DNA from: Ypsolopha sequella
Taxonomy: Eukaryota > Arthropoda > Insecta > Lepidoptera > Ypsolophidae
Length of the DNA stretch: 64,000 bases
Reading direction: 5' to 3'
NCBI GenBank assembly: GCA_934047225.1
Contig: OW203998.1
Span: 14,027,280 to 14,091,279 of the forward strand
Notes under the pieces: generated by a model
Database searches by the model: none
Told to the model about the DNA's origin: nothing
The model's input: the letters and a program-made list of their open reading frames with translations, nothing else
Made by a program: the position numbers and the translations under genes
Shown here: piece after piece, positions 53,924 through 63,840 of the stretch
How positions within the stretch are numbered: the first letter of the stretch is position 1
How the letters are laid out: each line of letters begins with the position of its first letter

Positions 53924-54980
53924 TGGACACAATTGTGTATATTGTCGATCACTCAGATCCCATACTAAAAACGTAAATATATCAGGAGCGTGGTCTATGC
54001 TGATCTATAGTCTATGGTGATTGCCGACAGTACAGGCAAAGCGGGCGGACATTTTAAATCCCAAGGTGTTTTGACTCCGGTTATACCAAAGGAAGGGCTA
54101 AATGCCATTCGCACAATTTTTTTTCAAAAACAGTCTATATTGATCTGTCTCTAAATTATTCTCGAGTGATTTCTAGTTTTAGAGATAATAAAATCTGTTA
54201 AGCGGTTAGATGCCGCTACCATACAGTAACCTTAAGAGTCTAGGAAATCTTTTTTTTTTAAGAAATTGTGTGTTCAGATAGTGTGTTCCAAAACGCGGTC
54301 TTTCTACAGTTACAAGCTAATAAGCGGTGACGTCAGTTAAGCGTATTACATATTATGAGAAAATATTCATCCAATCGTGGACTAAAAAGAAGTCAGGGAA
54401 AATTTCATGATGTAAGACTGAATGAGATAACAAACTGGGTTTACTTTTACTTTACCTGGAATATTGTAATAAAAGCTAAGTGAGAATAAGCATGAATATT
54501 TGATTAAACAATAGTTAAAAAGAATTAACGTGCCAATAGTAGTTACTTTGAATATTTGATTATTTTGTTGTTTTACAAATACTCGAATTTCTAGAAATGG
54601 CACGATGTCATTTAGCCGCCTTCTTTTGTATAACGGCAGCTGAGAATCGCCACCCAGGTCCGTTCATAAATACAGTGAGGCGCTAGCATGAGTAATTGAG
54701 ACATTTATTACTTGGATAGCTGACAGGTGCCGGTTGTAGCGCAAGAGAGAGTGCAACAATGTTCACAACACGAGCTGACGTTTTAGAGCAATTTGTTCAG
54801 AACGGCGATTACTTGCTCAGTGTCGATCGCTGGGTTTTGATCCATTGCTGCACTTTTAAAGCGATTGCTTAGTAAATAGGACACCAAATTCCTGATCAAA
54901 TAGTTAAGGTTCGATCACAGAGCGATTCGATAGTTCCCCATATATGTTATGTATTATTATATTATGAAAGAAAGAAAAGA
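53924..54980. other. Non-coding stretch
   Basis: No gene or repeat was recognised. Confidence 0.45.
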
Positions 54981-54984
54981 GCTT

Positions 54985-55058
54985 TATTTCAGACACCACA
55001 GAAAACAAAACAAAAAAGAAAACAAATTAAAAACGAAATAGCCATACTCTGTGGTTAT
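54985..55058 (-). repeat. Possible A-rich retrotransposon 3' tail
   Basis: GAGCTTTATTTCAGACACCA on the plus strand reads TAAAGCTC on the minus strand after a T-rich block. This layout is usual for a 3' end of a Jockey- or CR1-type element, but no coding text is left. Confidence 0.3.
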
Positions 55059-55418
55059 AAATAAAATAAAGTTTTAACAAAAAAATAGTAACCGACTTCA
55101 ATAGTAACAGCAGTCATTCACTAAAAAGTTAATAATAATTCTATAAAGACCGATTGTACCGAAGCAACACTTTTGCCGACTTCTTTCTTCCTGAAACGTT
55201 ATGTTATCTAGAAGTCGGCGTTCTTATATTAGTTTTTATGTTGCTATATCGTAGGAAATACGCCGACTTCTAGAAAACATAATGTTTCAGGAAGAAAGAA
55301 GTCGGCAAAAGTGTTGCTTCGGTACAATCGGTCTTTATAGAATTATTATTAACTTTTTAGTGAATGACTGCTGTTACTATTGAAGTCGGTTACTATTTTT
55401 TTGTTAAAACTTTATTTT
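55059..55418. repeat. Large palindrome at the head of a GAAGTCGGTTA element
   Basis: Arms of about 160 bp (55059-55222 and 55260-55418) pair almost perfectly, from AATAAAGTTTTAACAAAAAA outside to TCTAGAAGTCGGCG inside, around a spacer of about 40 bp. Confidence 0.85.
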
Positions 55419-56216
55419 ATTTCACATTTTTTAGTGTTGCTGGGTTAAATTGTGAGGTATAGGTAGTTCTTGCAAACGTGGTGTTAATATGAAATGAAGT
55501 TCAAGTGAGTATAAGTAGCCATGTTTGAGTAGCTTCCTGCTATCAGCACCCTAACACAACATGATTACCGCAATCTCGAGTTATGTGCTGTCATCCGTTG
55601 AAGAGTTCTACGGTAAAGAAGCCAAGATCGAAGGTCAGGTGGGTACACTGGCAATTTTCAGCAATGCCCTGCAATGAGCACCCTAACACAAACTGGTTGC
55701 CGCAATCCAAAGTCATGTGCTGTCATCCGTTGAGGAGTTCTATGGTGATGAAGCCAGGATCGAAGGTCAGGTGGGTATTCTGATTATCTCCAAGTAATAC
55801 CCTTGAATCAGCACCCTAACGCAGTGATCGCCGCAATCTCGAGTTATGTGCTCTGATCCGTTGAGGAGTTCTATGGTGAATATAGTGATGAAGCCAGGAT
55901 CGAAGGTCAGGTGGAAGAATGTCGATTTTCAAGTAATACCTTGTAATCAGCACCCAGGTACAAAGCGATTACCTCAATTTCGAGAGGTATGCTGTCATTT
56001 TCTGAGGAGTTCCACTGCCTATCTCTGAAGACCTTCATCAGATCATGACCAAACCTAAAATGGGACCTACCTGGAATTAAACTCTTCCAAACAAAAAAAG
56101 AATTATTCAAATCGGTTCAGAAATGACGGAGTTATGGAGTAACAACGCCCAAAAAAAAAAAAAAAAAAAATACAGTCGAATTGAGAACCGCCTCCTTTTT
56201 TGAAGTCGGTTAAAAA
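55088..56216. mobile_element. GAAGTCGGTTA-terminated element with internal tandem repeats
   Basis: The left boundary TAACCGACTTCAATAG and the right boundary TTTTGAAGTCGGTTAAA are inverted. Between them lie the palindrome and the tandem repeat array, then ATTCAAATCGGTTCAGAAAT and an A20 run (56153-56170). No transposase is visible. The class is uncertain. Confidence 0.55.
55544..56030. repeat. Tandem array of 132-140 bp units
   Basis: Units start at CAGCACCCTAAC near 55544, 55676, 55809 and 55949, each containing CCGCAATCTCGAGTTATGTG, GTTGAGGAGTTCTATGGTGA and CCAGGATCGAAGGTCAGGTG. The last unit is diverged. Short overlapping open frames here are products of repetition, not genes. Confidence 0.85.
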
Positions 56217-56224
56217 GGAGTCCA

Positions 56225-56420
56225 GCTCAGCTTAATGCCACAGCCGAAGCCACAGCGCTGGTATTCTGCTGGATCCTACTAAAATTAAAACTAATAACTA
56301 TAACATAATAATATCAAACTTAAAATAAAATAAAAAGCGTAAAGCATAAAATACATAAAAAAGATAAGAAAAATAAACAAATTGTAGTTGTTTAATAAGC
56401 AAATACGTAAATCTGAAATA
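56225..56420 (-). repeat. Possible retrotransposon 3' fragment
   Basis: GCCACAGCCGAAGCCACAGC followed by a long A/T-rich block resembles the end of a non-LTR element in reverse (short GC-rich coding end, then 3'UTR). No protein motif is identifiable. Confidence 0.3.
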
Positions 56421-57468
56421 AATAAACTAATAATAGCAAAAATACTTTTAAAAATGCATATTTATAAAATACTAAATAGATTATTTCATATCAAGGCATC
56501 GTTATTTGCTTTTCAATTAAATAGCACTTAAGTTTAATTCGAAAATTAGCCTTCGTCAAATGTACCTTTGACCATAAAAATCCCGGAAGTACAAAATTAA
56601 GAAAAATTAGTAGCTCCGGCTTTATCGGTTTCAGAGAAAGCTATGCCATATTGGATTTCTCTTATCATTGAAGAACCTTACAAAGACAATAATTTCCTTC
56701 GCCTTATTGTAATAAAAAACTTTCAACTATTGCGTAAATTAATCGTCCGTGTGATTGCACCTAAAAATTCAGTCCCCAGACTAATCGATGCCAGCAGTCC
56801 ACATGAATTGACTCGCATTGGCTCCCCCTACGTATAAAGTGGCGATAAATTTACCAAGTTACTGAACCCTCCAAGACAAATAGACTATTCATGTGACTCT
56901 TTTGTTATTGTAAATAAGAGTGATTTTTCGTTAACAATGTGGTCTGGTGGGTTTGTAAGAGGAACAGGTCCGGAGAACGGTTTCGAAGTGACAAATGAGC
57001 GAGTGAGAGATTTGCTAGTGGTTGTTCGCCCAGTTGCAGTAGTTGCCTTCTAAAATGAGGTTTTAGAATCCTGCTTTAAATAAAGAATTGAGACTGCCAT
57101 TTTGTACTCGGTTGAAATGGTCGGGGTTCTGAAATGTCGATTGCGCTGAACTAACAGTCTTTTGGAAAATTCCTTGTGACCATTCAAATATGGTAAATTA
57201 CGTAGGTATTGTTCATAAGGTCGATGTACCACCCCGGAGAAACATCCGCATACTCAGTTTTCACTCTTATCTCCATGAAAATAAAGGCGAGATGTGATTC
57301 TGTGCAATTTTCCCGATAGCTCTTTAACAGAAAAAGTTGCTTAGTGATTGCAATGTCATGTTAAATTCTGCCGCCTGTAGTTCAAGCAATTTTATATGAC
57401 TCTAACCCCTAACCTCACCAAGGTGTCTGGGTACATGAAAGGAACCTCCTCGAGTGGCGTTAAATTGT
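56421..57468. other. Non-coding stretch
   Basis: No gene is supported. The 60-67 codon frames here have no motifs. Confidence 0.45.
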
Positions 57469-57470
57469 TA

Positions 57471-57975
57471 ACATTTGAACGAGTTAAGGACAGAAGACAG
57501 TTGGCAGGTTAACTCGTTCTTTGGTCAAGTAGTAAGTACCGTCCAAACAATCGCTGGATAGATTTAGTCCAAGTCTGTCAAGTACACTCATAGATTGTTG
57601 TCATTGATGTGAAAGATGTGATGCTTTTTTATTAAACAAGCACTGATTCTTCAAGTACTCACTGACAAATGCGTTAGTGGTCTATTGAGACAAAAGTTAA
57701 TAACTTCAAAAGATAACCTCAAATATAACGCGCGCGTCTTCACTTTGACAACAAATGAACTGTCTGTACTAAACTTGGCAACACAGCGCAAGTAAAGTTG
57801 CCGGGGTTGCGAAAAGTGCGCGGAGGAGGTTCAAAATATAGAAAGCGATTCTATTCGCGCAGCTTACTTAACTGGCAACTTACTACTGAACTCGCTTTTT
57901 GCTGTCCAAACGAGGCCAGTAGCTCAACTCGCTAGATACGCCAGTTAACTTGCTACTAAACTCGTTCAAATGTAA
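57471..57975. mobile_element. About 505-bp MITE with ACATTTGAACGAGTT ends
   Basis: The left end ACATTTGAACGAGTTAAGGA and the complement of the right end ACATTTGAACGAGTTTAGTA match, with GGTTAACTCG-like words further inside both ends. The interior contains GTCCAAAC repeats and no coding sequence. Confidence 0.65.
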
Positions 57976-58672
57976 ACAAGCTTAAACTGAGATGACCACT
58001 GATTACGGCGCACTTTGGACAGTTAGACGACAAGTAACTGATAAATCCTTTCGCTTCAGCCGTGGTTTGTCACCACCCCCATGACAAAACCATGCCGCCA
58101 AGCGACATGGGCACACGTATCGGGAGAGTGGTTACAGGCAGTTGTGTAGTATCAGTCATTCGTCCGTCACCAACGATAGAAATAATGACTTCCTCATCTG
58201 ACTTTCTGGGCGAGCGCACTTCATCCTACATAGCTCTCATCAACGTTTTCCATGAGACGCGGTAGTGGTTATGCGTAAGAGCCAGGGAGGAAAAAATAAC
58301 TGCCATTGGGTAAGTAAGTAAATAAAAAACAAAAATAAAAAAAAATGTTGACATGAGGGCGACCGTACATTTACTACTTGAGTTACGACGCCGGCGGCGG
58401 CGATTATACGCGCGGGATTTCCATACAACGGTAAATAAACAGCGGTAAATTATTTTAATACGAGCAAGCTTTGCCAATACAACGGTAGTAAATATCAAGT
58501 ACTGACCATACTGAACAAATTTCTCAAAGGAAAATGCAGTTTAAATGAAGAAAAAAAAACGCTCCATGTAACTATTTAAATACCTACTGTGAATTTAGTA
58601 CAGGCCACTCGATGTTTTTTTAGTAAGGTGGTTCAGCAATTTCAGTGGTATCAGATCAATATAGTGTGTATT
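57976..58672. other. Non-coding stretch
   Basis: A 67-codon plus frame (58062) and overlapping minus frames have no recognisable domain or splice context. The GC-rich ACGCCGGCGGCGGCGATTA at about 58387 stands alone. Confidence 0.4.
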
Positions 58673-58673
58673 T

Positions 58674-59195
58674 TTAGGGTTCCGTTTTTGATAAAGCTGT
58701 TTTTTTTGCAGTCTCTTACAAATAGACATAAAATTACTTTAAAAAAAATATGAAAACAAAAATTGCATCTTTTAAAACCACGCCTACGGCTGCATCAAGT
58801 GGGTTTAATTGTTTAATGTAAAGGAAAAAAATATGTTACAATGTGAGGTCAGATTGATAAAAAGAAAAAAAAAACAATTAAAACAATTAATATTTCGTGT
58901 GTGAGATATCATTTGAAAGAGCTGCCTCTAAGGACCCTTGAATTATTTTTTATTTAAAATTTGCTAAAAATTACCGTTGGCTCCGGGATGCTCTCCTAGG
59001 TTTCTAAGGTTAAAATTATGATTGAAAATATGCAAGTTTTAATGTTGAAATTTGGAATGTATAGCGAACTGGAACGTCTCTGTAATGGTATACATCTTTA
59101 TTGTAAATAAATAAATAAATGATTTTAAAAGGGTAACTGTAGTATTGCAACGGAACCCTAATTGTGCGAACCTGACTCGCTCTTGGCCGGTTTTT
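58674..59195. mobile_element. GGCCAAGTGCG/GGGTTCCG family member, inverted
   Basis: The left end TTTTTAGGGTTCCGTTTTT and the right end CGGAACCCTAATTGTGCGAA, then CTCGCTCTTGGCCGGTTTTT, show the family termini. An additional GGAACCCTAA lies just inside the right end, so the two termini could pair. The interior is AT-rich. Confidence 0.7.
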
Positions 59196-59285
59196 CTTTA
59201 TGTTAACTGGATAACACCCAGTACATATTATAAGTATTATTATTCTACTTTTGAATGATATCGTGTTTACACCCGAAATTATTAA

Positions 59286-59345
59286 ACGGCGGTAGCTCAG
59301 TGGTAGAACGCGGGCCCCTCAATCTTGAGATGCAGGTTCGATACT
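59286..59345 (+). mobile_element. tRNA-like SINE head, truncated by a MITE
   Basis: GCGGTAGCTCAGTGGTAGAA (A-box region) and GCAGGTTCGATACTGT (B-box region) mark a tRNA-derived RNA polymerase III promoter. The 3' acceptor arm is missing because the sequence changes at about 59345 into the TTAA MITE copy 4. Not a functional tRNA gene. Confidence 0.65.
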
Positions 59346-59349
59346 GTTA

Positions 59350-59606
59350 AAAGCCATCTTATAAAATATAATTGCAGTCCATATGTCATTCCAAATTTTA
59401 TTGTCAAATCAGGAGAAATGGTGTCGAAAACGACCTTTTCAAAAAATATTTTTATCGACCCCAATTTCTCCAATCGCGTTTCTGTTTAACAGATCCCTAG
59501 GAAAAGATTAAAAAAATAATATACTATTTTATCAAAATAATTCCATCTTTACTGAAGTAGATATGCAGGTTCTAAAAGTGTTGACATTTTTTCCGTAGCG
59601 CCTTAA
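59350..59606. mobile_element. TTAA-flanked MITE, copy 4, truncated
   Basis: The right end TTCCGTAGCGCCTTAA with TTAA (59603-59606) is intact. The rest matches the left half of copy 2 in inverted orientation. The left third is missing where it joins the SINE head. Confidence 0.75.
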
Positions 59607-60508
59607 ACCCGAGTATATCTTTAACTATTACTTTATTTTAAGTTACATAGCTATTTGAAACCAGTATAGATGTTATTATACTAATTTTGAAAGTAAACAT
59701 CTGATGATTAACTAATTAAACTCCGATAGATATTAATGACGCAATTTGAGCGACGCGAAGATATTCTCGAAACCCTGGCAGGTGTTGTAAGTTTGAGAAA
59801 CGGTATAACTTTCTGAACTGCATGACACAACAAACTTCAATAGCCCCCTTTGCCAGCGAAAAACAATCCATATTACCATTAAATAGAATACTTCACAGGT
59901 TATCGTGCCCGGAATAAGAGCATAAATTTTCGCGTGAATTCTTGCAAATTTAAGTTAAAAGGCTCTTTTCGTCCATGAATAAAACGTGTGGAGGGTAGAA
60001 GTAAGTTTTTCAGTTAACTTTTTTATTTAGTGCAGAGAGTAAGTTGGAATTTCATATTTGTCGCAGAAATTATTAGCCTGCCTTTATTTTAATATCGGTA
60101 TTTTCTTCAATCGTGTTATTTATGAGTAGTGTTTCAATTTTCACCGTAAAATTATTTGATTAAAATCTTTATGGGAATTCTTTAATTCGTTAATGGATTA
60201 CGTATTTTGAAGTTTTATATTTTTTATTGTTGGTCAAAATATAAACCCACAGAGAAACTTAGAGAGAAAGGAAAAAGTTATAAAATGTCTAGATCAATCA
60301 ATTTCTACGACTTTTTTGTTGTTTAGCGGGGTTATAAGTTCTGTTAACATCTTATTTCTATGATACTATGGTCTATTTTCGTAAAGCCTGCCCCCATCAC
60401 CAATCTGTTTTGGATCGCTTGAAATAAATATTAGGGCACGTTTAGTTATGCCTAGTTTACACGTGTAGGGTAACTGGTAGAGTACCATCGATAAAAACAT
60501 TACTACAG
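59607..60508. other. AT-rich non-coding stretch
   Basis: No gene or repeat was recognised. Confidence 0.5.
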
Positions 60509-60764
60509 TACCAGGCCATTTGAAGGTTGCATCGTGCTTTAAAAAGATATACTCGGCTAGCTTCGGCTACCTTCGGCTTTGTAGAGCAGGGGTCGGCAAC
60601 CTTATGCTATAGCCGGGCCACATATGTTGCCAGAGTATCAGTGCGGGCCGCACTTATATTTATATGTTCGGGCATGTATTTTTAATATTTGAAATAAAAC
60701 GCATATATATTCATACAATTATGTCTTTTTTAATTGAACTACTATACTAACATAAAAGTAGGAA

Positions 60765-62576
60765 CTAGTGAGATTTTTGAGGCTGCATTTGACTTGCAAG
60801 TTTTTTAACGTCTGCTTTCATTTTAGTAGTAGACACGCGCAGTATCGCGTCTAAATGTTCATCCGTTAACCGCGAACAATTCTTATTTTTGCGGTAGTTG
60901 AGAATTGAAAAAGTCTGCTCACACAAATATGTACTACCAAACATAGTTATTATCTGCTGAGCAAACTTTTTCAATTCTTTGAAGTTTTCAGAACTCAAAC
61001 CTCCGTAGAACTGTATCAAGTCAGTGCTTTCCTTAAATGCCGTTTTAAGTGTGCTATTACTTTGCAAATCTACTATGTTCATTTGCAAATTGCTTGGTAC
61101 CTCACTAATATCAATTGCAAAAGGGTTTTGGAATATTTCCATGTTAAGGGAGCTCTTTTTAAAGTCGGTGAATCGATTTACAAACTCAGTTTGTAGTTGT
61201 GTTAACACGTTTCTCATTGTAATATTTTGCCACACAAAATTATCTCCAGCTTCTTCCACGGCTTTCTTGCAATTAGGAAAATGGTCAAGCTTTTTTTCAT
61301 CAATATGCTTGATAAACAGTTTCAGTTTCATTTCAAATGACTTTACATCTGTATACATATCGCAAATCAATTTATTTTTTCCCTGCAAGCGTTTGTTGAG
61401 CTGATTCAGTTCCTTAGTCAAATCAGTCAAAAAACCAAGATCGATAATCCACTGTTTGTTAGTAAGCTCTTCTACTGGCTTTCCTTTCATCTCCATGAAG
61501 TTGCCAATTTCTTTCCTCAAATCAAAAAACCGTTCCAAAACGGCACCTCGACTGAGCCACCTCACTTCACAGTAGTAAACCACGTCACCATGTTCAGCTT
61601 CCAGATCTTCCAAAAACTTTTGGAACTGACGGTGTGTGAGCCCATTTCTTCTTATAAAATTAACAGTGGATGTTACAGTATCCATTATTTCTTTCCAGGA
61701 TATAACTTTGGAGCACAATGCCTCTTGATGGACAATACAGTGAAAAATCAATGGCACAGTAGATCCAGAATCTTTCACTTTGCTGATGATTCTCCCAACA
61801 ACACCTTTGTTTTGACCGCTCATGTTCTTGCCTCCATCGGTAGTGACACTTATTAACTTTTCCCAGCTTAATTGCAATGAATCCAGAGCTTGTTCCACAT
61901 GGTGAAATAAATCTTCTCCCGTAGTTGTACCTTTCAAACTGCAAAGTTTCACAAGCTCTTCGTAAACAGTAAAGTTTTCGTCAATGCCGCGTACAAATAT
62001 GAGTAGCTGTGCTGTATCCGACACGTCCGTACTTTCATCCATCGCTAAAGAGAAGCAGTCGAAAGACTGCGCCTTATCCCTGAGTTGTTCACACAAATTA
62101 GCACCAAAGTCTTCAGTACGTCGGGTGCAAGTTCTTGCAGAGAGACTAAGACTTTCAAACATTTTTTTCTGCTCTGGGCATATTTCTTCTGCGATAGCTA
62201 AGACACACTCTTTTACTAATTCACTATCGGTAAACGGACGTCCACTTTTTGCAAGAATCTCTGCTACCCTGTAACTGGCCCGAACATTCGATTCGCTGTT
62301 GTCTGCCACAACCTTAAATATGTTTTGTTGATTTTGTAATGACGATTTCAAAGTGGAAATTTTCCTTTTCCGTATTTCTCCTTCAAGACAGTCAAATTTA
62401 GCTTTGTGCTCAGTGTCGTAATGTCGCTTCAGGTTATATTCCTTTACTACAGAAATACTCTTTTGACAAATCAAGCATAACGGTTTTCCTTTAAACTCGA
62501 TAAAAAAGTATAATTCTGTCCATAATTCGTTAAAAACTCTTTTTTCTTCTTCTATCTTCCTTTTTCTTGAAGCCAT
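60765..62576 (-). CDS. hAT transposase, GTF2IRD2/Charlie-like, 603 aa
   Basis: This enzyme would excise and reinsert hAT elements with 8-bp duplications, acting in the nucleus as an oligomer. The chosen start is the ATG of MASRKRKIEEEK at 62576, just after a 5'UTR splice acceptor. In 603-aa numbering: a basic N-terminus; a BED-type zinc finger CLIC...H....H at about 34-57; catalytic Asp in AMDESTD at about 180; second Asp in TTDGG at about 247; CIVH at 280-283 and CEVRWLSRG at 336-344; the likely catalytic Glu in VLERFF at about 348; and the C-terminal dimerisation region GSTYLCEQTFSILNYRKNK near 548-566. No stop or shift interrupts it, and the length is normal for the family. It resembles GTF2IRD2-like/EPM2AIP1-like proteins, which derive from Charlie-type hAT elements. 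Activity is inferred, not shown. Confidence 0.93.
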   Translation of the reverse strand: MASRKRKIEEEKRVFNELWTELYFFIEFKGKPLCLICQKSISVVKEYNLKRHYDTEHKAKFDCLEGEIRKRKISTLKSSLQNQQNIFKVVADNSESNVRASYRVAEILAKSGRPFTDSELVKECVLAIAEEICPEQKKMFESLSLSARTCTRRTEDFGANLCEQLRDKAQSFDCFSLAMDESTDVSDTAQLLIFVRGIDENFTVYEELVKLCSLKGTTTGEDLFHHVEQALDSLQLSWEKLISVTTDGGKNMSGQNKGVVGRIISKVKDSGSTVPLIFHCIVHQEALCSKVISWKEIMDTVTSTVNFIRRNGLTHRQFQKFLEDLEAEHGDVVYYCEVRWLSRGAVLERFFDLRKEIGNFMEMKGKPVEELTNKQWIIDLGFLTDLTKELNQLNKRLQGKNKLICDMYTDVKSFEMKLKLFIKHIDEKKLDHFPNCKKAVEEAGDNFVWQNITMRNVLTQLQTEFVNRFTDFKKSSLNMEIFQNPFAIDISEVPSNLQMNIVDLQSNSTLKTAFKESTDLIQFYGGLSSENFKELKKFAQQIITMFGSTYLCEQTFSILNYRKNKNCSRLTDEHLDAILRVSTTKMKADVKKLASQMQPQKSH

Positions 62577-62591
62577 GTTTATATAATTATT

Positions 62592-62809
62592 CTGTAACAA
62601 TAATGAAAAAAATTAAATTCGTTGTAAAATTATATGTTCCAGTTAGCACCTACAAATTCAACTCCACATTCAAATAATAATTAAAACATGACACACTCGT
62701 AACTAACTTCATGTCATGTAACTACTATCCCCGTCCTTATAACATTTACCCATCAATCTGAAGGTTCAAATAAAATAAAACAAAATGCTCGCGAGTGCAT
62801 ACAACTTAC
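62592..62809 (-). other. 5'UTR intron of the hAT transposase gene
   Basis: A consensus donor GAG|GTAAGT at 62810/62809 and an acceptor TTCATTATTGTTACAG ending at 62592 bound a 218-bp AT-rich intron, 15 bp upstream of the ATG. The upstream exon would be the GC-rich 62811-63070 region. Confidence 0.65.
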
Positions 62810-62810
62810 C

Positions 62811-63300
62811 TCATACGTCGTGCGTGAGAAGCTATCAGCGAAGGGAAGAAAGGTGAAACGAAACGCGTAGCTAGCAACCAGATGAGACGTGAGTTTCCGG
62901 CGAATTTCCACAACCGAATGTGGCGAGAGCCTCGCGCGGCTGTGATTTTAACTAAAACCGGTCGCTTTGAATTTTTTCGCCGCCGCACACCTGCGTCTAA
63001 TCAAAGACTGCCGCCCCGCCTATTGTCTCAAAGGAGCCGCCCGCCGCAGCACGTGCGGCGGATAAACGCAAAAGAAATTGCCAAGAATTGAATAAGTACA
63101 GCAAATATTTATTTTCGGTAGAAACAATACATAACATCACAGTCTTGATAAACAGTTCTTAAGAAATGAAATAGAGGTACATTTTTATCACCCCGCGTGG
63201 GAGCGAGCTTTCAAGAATACTCTCATGGCCCAGCAGCATGGCCGTATAAATTCTAGTGAATTTATATGGCCTTTTGCTTCGGTATTTTTTTCTTACGGAC
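62811..63300 (-). promoter_or_regulatory. 5' untranslated and promoter region of the hAT element
   Basis: A GC-rich stretch (62811-63070) with CCGCCGCACACCTGCG and GCAGCACGTGCGGCGG precedes the intron, and an AT-rich part follows to the right terminus. It probably holds the transposase promoter, though I see no clear TATA box or initiator. Confidence 0.45.
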
Positions 63301-63635
63301 CTCAGGCTTGCGGGCCGCACCGAGATAGTCTACGGGCCGCATGCGGCCCGCGGGCCGCCGGTTGCCGACCCCTGTTGTAGAGCGTCATCTCTGTCACACT
63401 GTCAACCCGGTCGTTTAGTCGCTGACCTGTTAGTTGTTTGACTATTAGTATTTCGTGTGACAGAGATGACGCTCTACAAAGCCGAAGGTAGCCGAAGCTA
63501 GCCGAGTATCTCTTTTTAAAGCACGATGCGACCTTCAAATGGCCTGGTACACAGTAGCTTAGCGTAAAGTGCATATCTTAACTTTGTATTTCTTGTTTAG
63601 AATTTAAAAATTTAAATAGATTTTGGCATGTGGCA

Positions 63636-63840
63636 GTTAACGCCAATAGTTCAGTATTAGTGACGTTTATGAAGCATGAGTTTGAAATTTAATACACAAT
63701 TAGTCATGATCTTGTCCAAACAAAGTTAAAACAGCATTTTAAGTTAGTTTTGAAAAGATCATGACTAATTGTGTATACAATTTCAAACTCTTTCTTTATA
63801 AACCTCACTAATACTGAACTGTTGGCGTGAAATGCCACAG
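63636..63840. mobile_element. Foldback MITE
   Basis: GCCAATAGTTCAGTATTAGT on the left pairs with ACTAATACTGAACTGTTGGC on the right, and the arms continue inward through ACAATTAGTCATGATC (arms of about 80 bp, spacer about 35 bp). Confidence 0.8.

Larger units (their letters stand above)
60587..63374 (-). mobile_element. Apparently intact autonomous hAT transposon, 2.79 kb
   Basis: Terminal inverted repeats CAGGGGTCGGCAACC and GGTTGCCGACCCCTG bound the element. A perfect 8-bp duplication TTGTAGAG lies at 60579-60586 and 63375-63382. GC-rich subterminal blocks (GCGGGCCGCACTT on the left, GCATGCGGCCCGCGGGCCG on the right) resemble transposase-binding regions. It holds one complete transposase gene with a 5'UTR intron. 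Perfect target duplication and open frame indicate recent insertion. Confidence 0.92.
60509..63552. mobile_element. Foldback MITE split by the hAT transposon
   Basis: The outer arms TACCAGGCCATTTGAAGGTT (60509 on) and its complement (to about 63552) pair through AGATATACTCGGCTAGCTTC and GGCTTTGTAGAGCGTCATCT once the hAT element is removed. The arm of about 95 bp is otherwise continuous across 60586/63383. Outer TA dinucleotides suggest a TA target. The native MITE is about 250 bp. Confidence 0.85.

Noticed and set aside
55544..56030. CRISPR-like direct repeats or coding repeats in the 132-140 bp array
   Set aside because: Units are tandem without spacers, diverged, and lie in a eukaryotic transposon.
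58062..58498. Small genes on both strands
   Set aside because: Overlapping short frames with no motif, no splice signal and no transposon features.
59286..59345. A tRNA gene with A and B boxes
   Set aside because: The 3' acceptor arm is missing and the sequence runs directly into a MITE.
60765..62600. Starting the hAT transposase eight codons upstream, at 62600
   Set aside because: That codon is TTG, and the segment overlaps a strong splice acceptor; the ATG at 62576 begins a typical basic N-terminus.
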